Shown here: piece after piece, positions 8,418 to 18,488 of the stretch
How positions within the stretch are numbered: the first letter of the stretch is position 1
How the letters are laid out: every line of letters begins with the position of its first letter
Source of the DNA: Arthrobacter pascens
GTDB lineage: Bacteria > Actinomycetota > Actinomycetes > Actinomycetales > Micrococcaceae
Length of the DNA: 64,000 bases
NCBI RefSeq assembly: GCF_017052465.1
Contig: NZ_JAFHKT010000141.1
Span: 103,458 to 167,457 of the forward strand
Reading direction: 5' to 3'
Notes under the pieces: model-generated
What the model saw: the letters and a program-made list of their open reading frames with translations, nothing else
What the model was told of the DNA's origin: nothing
Databases searched by the model: none
Program-made: the position numbers and the translations under genes

Positions 8418-11400
8418 TCGATTCCAAGCTTCTTCTCGCAGATCTCAAGAAACAGCTGAAGCTTCTGGAATCCGATCTACGAAGTGAAGCTAAGCGCCCT
8501 TCGGGTGAAGAGTCCGAAAGGTGGGCAAAGGAGCTCCGCGAAGAGCACCAGCATGCTCGCGACCACGACCGCACAGCACGCACTTTCGATGACTGGCTCG
8601 AGGGAGAAGTCTCCCAAGCCGCTGTTGCCTGGATTGTCGCCAGCGTCTTCATCCGCTTTTGTGAAGACAACGCCCTCCTAAATGATCTCTGGATTGCGGG
8701 ACCAGCCGATCGTACTCAACGGGCCTCTGAGGCCGAGATGGCCCACTACGCGAAACTACCCACCGACAATGCCCGCGATTGGCTGAAGACTGCTTTCGGC
8801 GCCCTCGCGGATTTGCCCGCTGGCCGGGCGCTTGTTGACCGAAGGCACAATCTGGTGTGGCGGGCGCCCATCAGCGCTGAGTCAGCCAGCGCTCTGCTGA
8901 AGTTCTGGCGACAGACCGATGACGGCGGCGCCCTTCTGCACGATTTCACTGACCCCGAGTTAGGAACACGATTTCTAGGTGATCTCTACCAGGACTTGTC
9001 TGATTACGCGAAGGACACGTTTGCTTTGCTTCAGACGCCCGACTTTATCGAGGAATTTATCCTCGATAAGACCCTCACTCCAGCCATCACTGAGTTCGGC
9101 ATAGCAGGACTCAAGCTGATTGACCCCACGTGCGGCAGCGGCCACTTCTTGCTGGGCGCCTTTGAACGCCTCCACGACGAATGGGAAGCCTTTAACCCCG
9201 GACTCTCCAGACGCCAGCGGGTCCAGAACGCTTTGGACTCCATCTACGGGGTCGACCTGAACCCGTTCGCGGTGGCCATAGCAAGATTCCGGCTCACTGT
9301 GGCTGCCCTTCGGGCCTGCGGCGAATCATCCCTCGTCACAGCCCCCGCTTTCTCCTACCACTTGGCCGTGGGCGACTCACTGATCAGCCAACAAGGCCGC
9401 CAGGGAGATCTCTTTGAAGATGCGGAAGAACCCTACTCATACACTTCCGAGGACATCGGTGAATACAAGGGAATTCTGGAACCCGGCACCTACCACGTGG
9501 TTGTTGGCAACCCTCCCTACATAAGCGTGAGGGACAAGGCCCTGAACGCGTGGTACCGCGAGTCCTACGAATACTGCAAGGGTAAGTACCAACTTACGGC
9601 GCCATTCATGGAGCTCTTCTTCCGTCTCGCGATCAGGGGCTCATCTGAGTCCGGTTCAGGACATGTCGGGCAGATCACATCCAATGGCTTTATGAAACGC
9701 GAGTTTGGAAAAAAGCTCATTCAGGAATTCCTTTCCGGTAAGTCCATCTCGAACCCTGTGGATCTCACGCACATCATCGATACATCGGGTGCCTACATAC
9801 CGGGCCACGGCACTCCCACTGTGATTCTTGTGGGCCGAAGGCGCTCCCCTGCGGAAAGCAAGGTTCGGGCAGTCTTAGGGGTACGAGGAGAACCTGGAAG
9901 ACCCAAAGACCCTGCTAAAGGCCTGGTGTGGAGCGAGATCACAGCCCATGTGGACGATCAATCATTCGATGGGAAGTTTGTCACCGTGGCTTCGCCTGCG
10001 CGTGATTCCTTTGCCCATCATCCATGGTCACTCTCAGGCGGCGGCGCCGGCGAGCTGAAGCAAATCCTTGACAGCCAGGCAAAAGGGCCGTTGGGGGAGA
10101 TCGCCCAACGTTTGGGTGTATTCGGAATCATGGGAGCCGATGACGCATTCATGACTACTTCCAGTGAGCAGAAGCGACACAATGAACCGTCAGCTTATAT
10201 GCCTTTAGTGGTCGGCGATCAGATCCGAGATTTTCGAATACGCCAATGTGATCCTACGTTTTTCCCCTATGATAAGGGTCACAAATTGCGGCCCCTATCA
10301 GATTTCCCCTCGACTGCCCGGAAGTTGTGGTCACTTAGGACGGAGCTGGGGAACCGAGCAACGTTTACAAAGGGAACCTACTTTTCAGACGGACGACCAT
10401 GGTACGAGTGGCATCAGTTACCGAAGGATACGGGAGTACACAAATGGACCATAACTTTTGCTTTCGTAGCAACACACAACCACTTCGTCTTGGATCGAGG
10501 CGGAAGAGTATTCAAACAATCGTCACCAGTCATCAAGTTGCCATCAAACGCGACTGAAGAGGAGCATCTCGCCCTTCTCGCTATTCTCAATTCCTCCACG
10601 GCGTGCTTCTGGCTCAAGCAGGTCTGCCACGACAAAGGCAACGGGGGTATCGGAGGAGGAATCGCAGACCAAGAATGGGAACGGTTTTTCGAATTCACGG
10701 GGACCAAGCTGCAAGAATTTCCGCTGCCCAGCGAGCTGCCTGTTAACCGTGGCCGGGTATTGGATGAGCTCGCGTCCAACCTCGAAGGCACCTCGGCCAA
10801 AGCGACGGTCAATAATTTCGTCAACGATGTGTCCGGAAAGACATTGAAGGGGGAACTGAGCCGTGCCTTTGACACATGGACCTCAACGCTGGCCAAAATG
10901 CGGTTCGAGCAGGAGGAACTAGATTGGGAAGCATATCGTGCGTATGGCTTAGTCGGGACTGATCTGACCTACGAGGGCTCGGGCATGGGAAACGGTCTAG
11001 ACCGAGGCGCGAGGAGTTTCGAGCTACTACTCGCACAGCGACAGGCCGCCGGAATCGAAGAAACGGCTTGGTTCGAGCGTCACGACACTACTCCCCAGAC
11101 CTCAATCCCCTCGATCTGGCCCGATGACTATAAGGACCTCGTGCAGCGCCGTCTTCGGGAGATCGAAGACAACCCGGAGATCCAGCTTCTGGAACGTCCC
11201 GAGTTTAAGCGCCGATGGGCTACTGAAGCGTGGGACGCACAGCAGCAAAGGGCGCTTCGTGAACTCATTCTGGATCGGCTCGAGAACCCCGCCCTGTGGA
11301 AGGACGCCCAAGGCGCATGCAGCAAGTCGGTGGCCCAACTGGCCGACGTAGCAGGGCACGATGCGGTCCTGGTCGAGGCCCTGCAGGTTCTGACTGGATC

Positions 11401-12034
11401 CTCACATGTTGAGCTTGTTCCGGCTTTGACTTCGCTTCTCGCGGACCCATCCGTGCCCTACCTCGCGCAGCTCCGGTACAAGGAATCAGGCCTCACCAAA
11501 TATCGCGGCTGGCAGGCTGTTTGGGATCTGCAGCGGCGCGAAGACTCCGGGGAAAAGGTCGACGTCCCCGTCCCGCCCAAATACAAACCTGTCGACTTCC
11601 AGAAGACTAGCTATTGGCAAGCACGGGGCAAGTTGGATGTCCCTAAGGAGCGGTTCATCTCCTACCCTGGACTCCTGCGCAGTGGCGACACCACCCCCGT
11701 GTTCGGTTGGGCAGGTTGGGATCACGCAGCTGCTGCCTTGGCATTGGCGCGGGCTACCGCCGAGCTTGACGCCGAAGGCGCTACTCCGGAGCAACTGAAG
11801 CCCCTGCTGGCTGGCCTGCACGAACTAGAGCCCTGGGTGGCTCAATGGCATGCTGACGTGGACCCGGCCATCGGCTCAAGCCCTGCAGTAGCCATCACAG
11901 GGATGTTGGACGGCTATCTTTCACGGTTGGCCCTGACGCGAGCTGACCTTATCAAGTTGCGACCCGCTGCATCCGCACTGAGAGGCCGCCGTCGTACTAG
12001 CGCAAGCGCCGAGGATACGGAGGCCTCTGTATGA
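8414..12034 (+). CDS. pglX: PglX: adenine-specific DNA methyltransferase of type 2 BREX
   Basis: The 1206-aa protein carries the SAM-binding motif DPTCGSGHFLLGAF at about residue 236 and the catalytic NPPY motif at about residue 366, both typical of N6-adenine methyltransferases of the type IIG/PglX group. A helical N-terminal region precedes the catalytic domain, and a long C-terminal half would hold target recognition. In BREX systems this enzyme methylates the host at a non-palindromic site and is needed for phage exclusion. The start is GTG 8414, overlapping the pglW stop by four bases, and the stop overlaps pglY as ATGA. In Streptomyces coelicolor the pglX gene is phase variable through a G tract; I see no G or C run longer than about five bases here, so slipped-strand switching is not obvious. 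Confidence 0.95.
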   Translation: MIDSKLLLADLKKQLKLLESDLRSEAKRPSGEESERWAKELREEHQHARDHDRTARTFDDWLEGEVSQAAVAWIVASVFIRFCEDNALLNDLWIAGPADRTQRASEAEMAHYAKLPTDNARDWLKTAFGALADLPAGRALVDRRHNLVWRAPISAESASALLKFWRQTDDGGALLHDFTDPELGTRFLGDLYQDLSDYAKDTFALLQTPDFIEEFILDKTLTPAITEFGIAGLKLIDPTCGSGHFLLGAFERLHDEWEAFNPGLSRRQRVQNALDSIYGVDLNPFAVAIARFRLTVAALRACGESSLVTAPAFSYHLAVGDSLISQQGRQGDLFEDAEEPYSYTSEDIGEYKGILEPGTYHVVVGNPPYISVRDKALNAWYRESYEYCKGKYQLTAPFMELFFRLAIRGSSESGSGHVGQITSNGFMKREFGKKLIQEFLSGKSISNPVDLTHIIDTSGAYIPGHGTPTVILVGRRRSPAESKVRAVLGVRGEPGRPKDPAKGLVWSEITAHVDDQSFDGKFVTVASPARDSFAHHPWSLSGGGAGELKQILDSQAKGPLGEIAQRLGVFGIMGADDAFMTTSSEQKRHNEPSAYMPLVVGDQIRDFRIRQCDPTFFPYDKGHKLRPLSDFPSTARKLWSLRTELGNRATFTKGTYFSDGRPWYEWHQLPKDTGVHKWTITFAFVATHNHFVLDRGGRVFKQSSPVIKLPSNATEEEHLALLAILNSSTACFWLKQVCHDKGNGGIGGGIADQEWERFFEFTGTKLQEFPLPSELPVNRGRVLDELASNLEGTSAKATVNNFVNDVSGKTLKGELSRAFDTWTSTLAKMRFEQEELDWEAYRAYGLVGTDLTYEGSGMGNGLDRGARSFELLLAQRQAAGIEETAWFERHDTTPQTSIPSIWPDDYKDLVQRRLREIEDNPEIQLLERPEFKRRWATEAWDAQQQRALRELILDRLENPALWKDAQGACSKSVAQLADVAGHDAVLVEALQVLTGSSHVELVPALTSLLADPSVPYLAQLRYKESGLTKYRGWQAVWDLQRREDSGEKVDVPVPPKYKPVDFQKTSYWQARGKLDVPKERFISYPGLLRSGDTTPVFGWAGWDHAAAALALARATAELDAEGATPEQLKPLLAGLHELEPWVAQWHADVDPAIGSSPAVAITGMLDGYLSRLALTRADLIKLRPAASALRGRRRTSASAEDTEASV

Positions 12035-15000
12035 ACGCGACTATCAGCCTGCTGAAAGACGCCATTGATATTCCCGAGCATGTTGACGCAGCGGACTACG
12101 TTCTTCAACTTCACAGTGGCGTGGAAGCCGCCGAGAAAACCCTAAGTGAATATGTCGTCACTGATTCGCTGGCCAAGTCCTTTGATGAGGCCTTGGGACT
12201 TGTCGAACGATCCCTGGAGAACGGGCGCAGTAACGGTGCGTTTGTCCACGGTTCATTCGGTGCCGGTAAGAGCCACTTCATGGCCGTCCTGCACCTCTTG
12301 CTTGCAGGAAACCTCCACGCCCGGCAGCTGACAAATCTCCAGTCGAGCGTTGCCGAGCACGAGGGTCTCTTGTCGAAAAAACTGCTGGCAGTCGACTATC
12401 ACCTGCTGGGCGCGGAAAGTTTCGAAAGCGCCTTGTTCCGGGGCTACCTGGACCAGACGCGAAAGCTGTACCCCGATGCGCCTGCGGCCGTTCTGCACCG
12501 CAGTGACGAGCTGTTTATAGATGCTGCAAACATGCGGAAGGAGCTCCAAGACGAGGCATTCTTCCGCATCCTGAACGGTGATTCGCAAAGTAGCGGTTGG
12601 GGCGAGCTCACAACCAGCTGGAACGGAGACAGATTCGATGCAGCTCTACTAGAGCCAGTCGGCAGCTCAGAAAGAGACCAACTGGCCCGGGCACTAACCG
12701 CCACGCTCTACCGAAGCTACGAGAACACCGGCCAATGGCTGGATATCTCCAGTGGGCTCCGAGCGATGACCGACCATGCGCATGGCCTCGGTTACGACGG
12801 CGTCGTTCTGTTCCTGGATGAACTCGTCCTCTGGCTGGCCCAGCACCTGGGCAACAACGACTTTATCCAGTCGGAAACGTCCAAAGTGGCCAAGCTCGTT
12901 GAAACAGGTACCGGCTCTCTCAGCATTCCACTGATCTCTTTTGTGGCGAGGCAGCGAGACCTGAAAGACTTCCTCGGAAGTACGGCCATCGGCGCCGAAC
13001 GTGAAGCTATTGGTCAGAGCTTTTCGTGGTGGGAAGACCGATTTGAGGCTATAACACTGAAGGCCGCAGACCTCCCCCGCATCGTCAACCAGAGACTCCT
13101 GCAGCCCACTTCCACTGAAGGGTCCAGTGCCCTCGCCCAAGCTACGGCCAGTGTCAAAGCCAATCCCGGAGCCATGCGCCACCTGCTCTCCGATGAGGCC
13201 GGCTCGAGTGCCGTGGACTTCGAACTGGTTTACCCGTTTTCCCCGGCGCTCATAGACGCCCTGGTCGCGTTGTCCTCGCTTCTTCAACGCGAGCGGACGG
13301 CGCTGAAGGTGATGGGTGAGCTGCTCAGCTCGGGACGCGAACAGCTGCTGGTCACAGACGTTATCCCGGTCGGCGACCTGTTCGAGGCTGTCGTGTTGAG
13401 CGACAAGAAGCCTCTCAGCTCGGATATCGAGAAGCTATTTCGGATCGCTGCCGACTTCTACCTCAATAAGCTGCGACCCTACCTGCTGTCGAAGCACGGG
13501 ATTAGCGAAGCTGATGCCGGGGCGCTTCCTCGAACTCACGCATTCGTTGCCGAAGACCGACTGGCCAAAACACTCCTGGTGGCCGAGATCGTACCGGGTA
13601 CGCCGTCGTTGCAGAACCTCACGGCGGCAAAGCTGGCAGCACTGAACTACGGCACAATCAAAAGCTTCATTCCAGGTCAGGAAGCATTCGCCGTGCTGGA
13701 AAAGGTCCGGGACTGGTCCGGGGAGTTCGGCGAAATCAGTATCTCCGGTTCTTCCTCGGACCCGATTTTGAGCGTCAGCCTCTCGGGGGTCGACTATGAC
13801 TCCGTTGTAGAGAGAGTCCAGAACGAGGACACCGAAGGCGCACGGCAGTCGGTTCTGCGCAACCTGGTCAGTGAATTCCTAGGTCTCCCACCGGCGGTGG
13901 GGTTGATGTCGACGCGCGAGTTCCCTCACGTGTGGCGAGGAACCAAACGGGTTGTTGACGTCATTTTCGGGAACATCCGTGACGCATCGTCGCTCCCGGA
14001 CGATGCTCTCCGCGCTGAAGGGGATCGATGGAAGGTCGTCATCGACGTTCCCTTTGACTCCGGCAATCACAGTGCACAGGAAGATCTGAACCGCCTTGCA
14101 CAACTGCGTGATGCTGGCCTTGAATCACGAACTATTGCCTGGGTTCCGCATTTCCTCTCCTCGGCACGTCTGAACGACGTCGGTCGGCTGGTCCTTCTCG
14201 AGCACCTCCTCAAAGGATCTGGAGAGCAATTCGAGGCGAATGCCAGCAACTTGCCCGTCTCTGATCGGCCGATTGCAAAACGTCAGCTTGAAAGCCAGCG
14301 CTCCAATATCAAGGAGCGCCTAAAGAGCGCGCTCCTTCAGGCCTACGGAATTGATAGCGCCACTGCAGATGATGTGGACGCGGTCATCGCCGGCGATTCA
14401 GTCCTCACAAGTCTCCTGCCCGGCCTTCAGCTTCAACCGCCGGTAGCAGCTGATCTGCGGGCCGGTCTCAACTCCGCGTTGGCGAACGCACTGACTTACC
14501 TCTATCCCAGACATCCGCTGTTTGAGCCTAGTGAAACGGAAATCAGAAAGGCCGAGCTCTCCGCTGTTGCCTCGTTGGTCGAAGAATGTGTATCCAGGGG
14601 CGGCCGTCTGGACGGGATAGAAAGGTCCAAAGCAGCGACACTTCGCCGCATTGCTATCCCCCTCCAGCTGGGTGAGCCACGAGAGACCGTATTCTCCCTT
14701 AATTCGTCCAACTTTGGGTGGATGGAGAACTTCACCAAGTGGACTGCCGCCGAAACACTCGACGTCAAGATACCCACCCTTCGGGCGCATCTGGAGGACT
14801 TTGGGGTATCCACCGATGTGGGTGACCTGCTAATCCTCGCTTGGACTTTGCTCGAAGACCGGCAATGGTTTCGCGCTCAAGCGCCGCTTCCTACAGCCCC
14901 AACGGTCGGTGGCATCACGTCCGACATGTCGCTCAGAACACCAGAGCTCCCTTCTGCGGATGATTGGACGATTGCAAACCACCGCGCCGCGACAGTGTTT

Positions 15001-15801
15001 GGTATTCCAGCAGAACCCCGTCTGAGCGCCCAGGGCGTCAGCAGACTGGCACGGCTGGTTCGGCAGGCCGCATCAGTGGCCCAGACGTCAGCTCACCAGC
15101 TTGTCCAAGAACTTCAACGGCACGCCGAGGTTCTAGGGTTTAACACTGAGAAGCATGAGTCGACCGGCAACGGCAACCGACTCAAAACCGCTACGGAGGC
15201 TTCAAGTTTGACAGCTGCGCTGGCTAGCGAAGTGAACGACACTTCGCTGCTAAGTGCCTTAGCCATTGCCGACATTCCAGCCGAACCTCAGGCGTTAGGC
15301 AAGTCTATTGCCAGTGCACCAGCCGTTGTTGCCATGCTCCGCAACGCGGAGTGGAAGGTTCTGAACCAGCTCACAACACGATCAGAGTCCGAATGGACCC
15401 ATGTGCTGGACACACTCCAGACTGCCGCGATCGCTGACGAGTTCCATTCACCGCTCGCTCCGGCAATCGCTGCTGCCAAAGAGACCGCCCTCAGCATCCT
15501 CATGCGCCAACCTCCTCTGCCTCCGACGACTCCGCCTGAAGAGGTCGAAACCCCGACCACGGGCGGCGAGGCTGCTCCCGGGGACCTGCCAAGCAGGACT
15601 CAAGAGCCTCAATCAGTTCCAACGAAGCCAGCTGATCAAGCTAACGAGCCTACTGAAAAAGAGACATTGGCTACGGTTAACGCCGTCGATCTCATCCTGA
15701 ATGGGCATGTAGTGGACCTGAGCCAATTCGAGATGCAGCTCAAGCGCGCGATGGTTGACCACCCGGGAAAGACAGTCCATGTGAAGTGGTGGATCGAGTG
15801 A
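12031..15801 (+). CDS. pglY: PglY: large P-loop ATPase of type 2 BREX
   Basis: The 1256-aa protein has a Walker A loop GSFGAGKSHF near residues 73-82 and a Walker B strand VVLFLDEL near residue 258, followed by a long helical body. Size, motif spacing and position between pglX and pglZ match PglY, the type 2 equivalent of BrxC. It is thought to act as an ATP-driven component of the exclusion complex. The last 90 residues before the end include a Pro/Thr/Glu-rich linker (about 1155-1210). The start ATG overlaps the pglX stop by four bases, and the stop lies inside the beginning of pglZ. Confidence 0.94.
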   Translation: MNATISLLKDAIDIPEHVDAADYVLQLHSGVEAAEKTLSEYVVTDSLAKSFDEALGLVERSLENGRSNGAFVHGSFGAGKSHFMAVLHLLLAGNLHARQLTNLQSSVAEHEGLLSKKLLAVDYHLLGAESFESALFRGYLDQTRKLYPDAPAAVLHRSDELFIDAANMRKELQDEAFFRILNGDSQSSGWGELTTSWNGDRFDAALLEPVGSSERDQLARALTATLYRSYENTGQWLDISSGLRAMTDHAHGLGYDGVVLFLDELVLWLAQHLGNNDFIQSETSKVAKLVETGTGSLSIPLISFVARQRDLKDFLGSTAIGAEREAIGQSFSWWEDRFEAITLKAADLPRIVNQRLLQPTSTEGSSALAQATASVKANPGAMRHLLSDEAGSSAVDFELVYPFSPALIDALVALSSLLQRERTALKVMGELLSSGREQLLVTDVIPVGDLFEAVVLSDKKPLSSDIEKLFRIAADFYLNKLRPYLLSKHGISEADAGALPRTHAFVAEDRLAKTLLVAEIVPGTPSLQNLTAAKLAALNYGTIKSFIPGQEAFAVLEKVRDWSGEFGEISISGSSSDPILSVSLSGVDYDSVVERVQNEDTEGARQSVLRNLVSEFLGLPPAVGLMSTREFPHVWRGTKRVVDVIFGNIRDASSLPDDALRAEGDRWKVVIDVPFDSGNHSAQEDLNRLAQLRDAGLESRTIAWVPHFLSSARLNDVGRLVLLEHLLKGSGEQFEANASNLPVSDRPIAKRQLESQRSNIKERLKSALLQAYGIDSATADDVDAVIAGDSVLTSLLPGLQLQPPVAADLRAGLNSALANALTYLYPRHPLFEPSETEIRKAELSAVASLVEECVSRGGRLDGIERSKAATLRRIAIPLQLGEPRETVFSLNSSNFGWMENFTKWTAAETLDVKIPTLRAHLEDFGVSTDVGDLLILAWTLLEDRQWFRAQAPLPTAPTVGGITSDMSLRTPELPSADDWTIANHRAATVFGIPAEPRLSAQGVSRLARLVRQAASVAQTSAHQLVQELQRHAEVLGFNTEKHESTGNGNRLKTATEASSLTAALASEVNDTSLLSALAIADIPAEPQALGKSIASAPAVVAMLRNAEWKVLNQLTTRSESEWTHVLDTLQTAAIADEFHSPLAPAIAAAKETALSILMRQPPLPPTTPPEEVETPTTGGEAAPGDLPSRTQEPQSVPTKPADQANEPTEKETLATVNAVDLILNGHVVDLSQFEMQLKRAMVDHPGKTVHVKWWIE

Positions 15802-18488
15802 CCGTTTCGGAAGTTGGGTCCCCTCTTAGGGTGGCCTCACCGCAGATCATCGAGGAGTACGCGCAGCGGATAGCGCAGTCCCCCGAACCCGGCCGGATCA
15901 TGCTCTTGGCAGCCCGCCCCATTTGGCAAGGCCCGTCATCGATCGCTACTCAGGGTGTGACGGTTTGGGTCAGGGCGGCCGTGTCGCAGCTTGCCGCTCT
16001 GGAGGCGGTCTCGGACCTTCCTGCTGGTGATCTCCTGATCATTCTGACTGACGTCCCGGAGGAGGAGCTAGGCGATGCAGTCACCATTCCGTCCCGTGGA
16101 CAGCGGGTCAACTTCTTAGACGAGTGGTCGACCATTCCTGAGCTCTTCAGTGCTGTGAGCTATGACCCACAGCTACGGGAATACGGCAATTGGCTGCCGC
16201 AGAGCCTTATCGCACACCGCCCACCAGGAGGCTGGCCGAAAGCACCTTCTGGCATTGTTACTGCAGATCTGGCGATGAGCGGTCTTCTCACGTCTGCACT
16301 GGGGATGAGCGTCAACGATTCGACCGATGAAGCACACCTTCTGGTCGCATTGGATGTTCCAGAAATCCGGACTCGATGGGCCGGGGCTAGCTCGGAGCTT
16401 CGAACCGCCCTAATCTCCTGGGCCGGCCGAAGTCTCGGAGAGGCCGCTAGGCTCGCCTTGGCAGCTTCATCCACGAGCAAGATTTCAGTACTGGCCTTTG
16501 GAATCGCGCTAGATGTGTTGTGGCCGGATGCCGCCGATGCGGGCAGTCCAGCGACCGAACAGATAGCCGCGAGGACCCGAGCCGAACGCTATTTTGACAG
16601 CGCCCCGATTAGCCCCAGGGAAGCGCGTGCACTTGCATCGGCTTCCAGGCAGGCCCTGCTGCGAATGAGTCTCGCAGGTGACTCCATGGTCCCCGCGGTG
16701 ATGCAACAAGCTGAAACGTGGCTCTCGGACCTCGGCTGGGCCGAAGGCGCTTCCCGGTCCGATCTAATGCCGGCAGGATTCGCTGCACGGGCCGGGCAGC
16801 TGGCCGAGGCCCTCATGGGTGTGGACCTGGCCTCCGTAGATCTGCCGCGGATCGAAGGCGTGCTTAATGATCTCTTGGACCACCAGCTTGCAGCAGGGCC
16901 GTCGGGGGAAGCCTTGGCGGCCCGTATGGTCGTCAGGCTCGTCCGTTGGCTAGCTTCGGAGGAACCAGTTCCGCAGTCGTTGAGCGATTGTGTTTCACTC
17001 CATATGACTGACGGCAGCTGGGTGGACCGTGCAGCTGCCACTGTCTGGACTGGATCCAACTTCGAGTCCAATGCTGCCGCCTACGCCCGTGTCCTGAATT
17101 CGGTTCAGGTGCGACGAAGTCTGCGTGATCGACAGTTTGCCAGAGAAGTCTCGGAAGAGCTCGCAGGTCGCCCTGTCGACACTGTGCCGGGAACGGAGGA
17201 CATCCTGCCTCATGTTGTGAGGCCCCTTACTGGAGCGACTGGCTGCCTGCTGATAGTCCTCGATGGCATGAGTGCAGCTACGGCAAACTCAATTGTCGAA
17301 GATGTATTGAATAGCGGATGGCAGGAACTTGTGGAAGATCTCGAGGGGTCAGGCCATTCCCGCCGTGGTGTTCTCTCTGTAATTCCATCCGTAACGACCT
17401 TCTCCAGAACGTCCTTGTTTGCTGGTCATCTTGCGGCCGGCCAGCAGGCCGACGAGAAGCGCTCTTTCGGAGCGCCCTTGTTTCATAAAGACGATCTTCG
17501 TGCACCGGCCGGTGCCCGCTTGCCCGGCGAGTTAGTTGCGGGCCTCAACGACCCGCGAAAGCCGCTCATCGGCGTCGTTCTCAACACAATAGACGACGCC
17601 CTTGCCAAGCAAGATCCAGGTGGAACCACCTGGACGCTTAACAACATCCAGCATCTGGCGGATCTGCTCCAAGCCACCGCATTGGCAGGTCGGACGCTTA
17701 TTATGACGTCGGATCATGGGCACGTCGTCGAACGAGGATCTGAATACCGACCTGTGGCGGAGGCCGCTGCCCGATGGCGCCCGACCATGTCGGGGCCGGC
17801 AGCGGCAGATGAGGTGGAATTGTCAGGGAGACGGGTGCTGGCACCGGGCGGCTCCGCTGTCCTGCCGGTTATTGAGGACCTCAGATACTCACAGAAGCAG
17901 GCTGGTTACCATGGGGGCTGCACGCTGGCGGAAATGATAGTGCCGGTTGTGGTTCTCAATCGGGCGGGGGCGCCGGCCCCCAAAGGTTGGCGGCCTGCGC
18001 CGCCTCAAACCCCAGGATGGTGGAACGATCCGGTCCGCGCGCAGCCCACGGACTACATTCAGGCCCGCCCGAGAGCCTCAAGGAAGGCAAAGGCGACAGA
18101 ACCGCGCCAAGAACAGCCACTCTTCCAATTCGGCCCAGAGCCGGTGGCGGAACCGCTGGCCGCGGTTACTGGCCCATGGATCCCCCGGCTGCTGCAGAGC
18201 AGCATGTACAAGGACCAACGGTCCCGCGCGGGGCGCCGAGCACTCTCGGATTCCCGCGTAGAGCAGCTTCTGGCTTTGCTCGGGCAATACGGTGGGCGCA
18301 TCCACAGGGACTCTCTGGCCAGCGCGGGTGGCGTGTCTGTGGCCGAGTTAACTAGCGAATTGGCTGCATTGCGGCGGCTTCTGAATGTCGAGGGCTACCA
18401 GGTTTTGACCCAAGACAGTGATGGCGTCACAGTCGTCCTGGATGTTGGCCTGCTGACTGAGCAGTTCAGTCTCGGAGTGGTCCGATGA
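15798..18488 (+). CDS. pglZ: PglZ: alkaline-phosphatase-fold protein of type 2 BREX
   Basis: PglZ is the signature protein of BREX systems and belongs to the alkaline phosphatase superfamily. The metal-site signatures are visible: LIVLDGMS with Asp489, a Thr-containing PSVTTFSRTS segment near 540 at the expected nucleophile position, SDHGH with Asp639, His640 and His642, and a C-terminal YHGGCTLAE. GTG 15798 gives a four-base GTGA overlap with the pglY stop, matching the other junctions, so I prefer it. The frame also contains GTGs at 15786 and 15789 that would add three or four residues. The C-terminal 80 residues, after an Arg/Pro-rich linker, may be a winged-helix-like module. The stop overlaps brxD as ATGA. 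Confidence 0.95.
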   Translation: MTVSEVGSPLRVASPQIIEEYAQRIAQSPEPGRIMLLAARPIWQGPSSIATQGVTVWVRAAVSQLAALEAVSDLPAGDLLIILTDVPEEELGDAVTIPSRGQRVNFLDEWSTIPELFSAVSYDPQLREYGNWLPQSLIAHRPPGGWPKAPSGIVTADLAMSGLLTSALGMSVNDSTDEAHLLVALDVPEIRTRWAGASSELRTALISWAGRSLGEAARLALAASSTSKISVLAFGIALDVLWPDAADAGSPATEQIAARTRAERYFDSAPISPREARALASASRQALLRMSLAGDSMVPAVMQQAETWLSDLGWAEGASRSDLMPAGFAARAGQLAEALMGVDLASVDLPRIEGVLNDLLDHQLAAGPSGEALAARMVVRLVRWLASEEPVPQSLSDCVSLHMTDGSWVDRAAATVWTGSNFESNAAAYARVLNSVQVRRSLRDRQFAREVSEELAGRPVDTVPGTEDILPHVVRPLTGATGCLLIVLDGMSAATANSIVEDVLNSGWQELVEDLEGSGHSRRGVLSVIPSVTTFSRTSLFAGHLAAGQQADEKRSFGAPLFHKDDLRAPAGARLPGELVAGLNDPRKPLIGVVLNTIDDALAKQDPGGTTWTLNNIQHLADLLQATALAGRTLIMTSDHGHVVERGSEYRPVAEAAARWRPTMSGPAAADEVELSGRRVLAPGGSAVLPVIEDLRYSQKQAGYHGGCTLAEMIVPVVVLNRAGAPAPKGWRPAPPQTPGWWNDPVRAQPTDYIQARPRASRKAKATEPRQEQPLFQFGPEPVAEPLAAVTGPWIPRLLQSSMYKDQRSRAGRRALSDSRVEQLLALLGQYGGRIHRDSLASAGGVSVAELTSELAALRRLLNVEGYQVLTQDSDGVTVVLDVGLLTEQFSLGVVR

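Noticed and set aside
8414..12034. Slipped-strand phase switch in pglX as in Streptomyces coelicolor
   Set aside because: Only G runs of about five bases are seen; none is long enough to argue for frequent switching.
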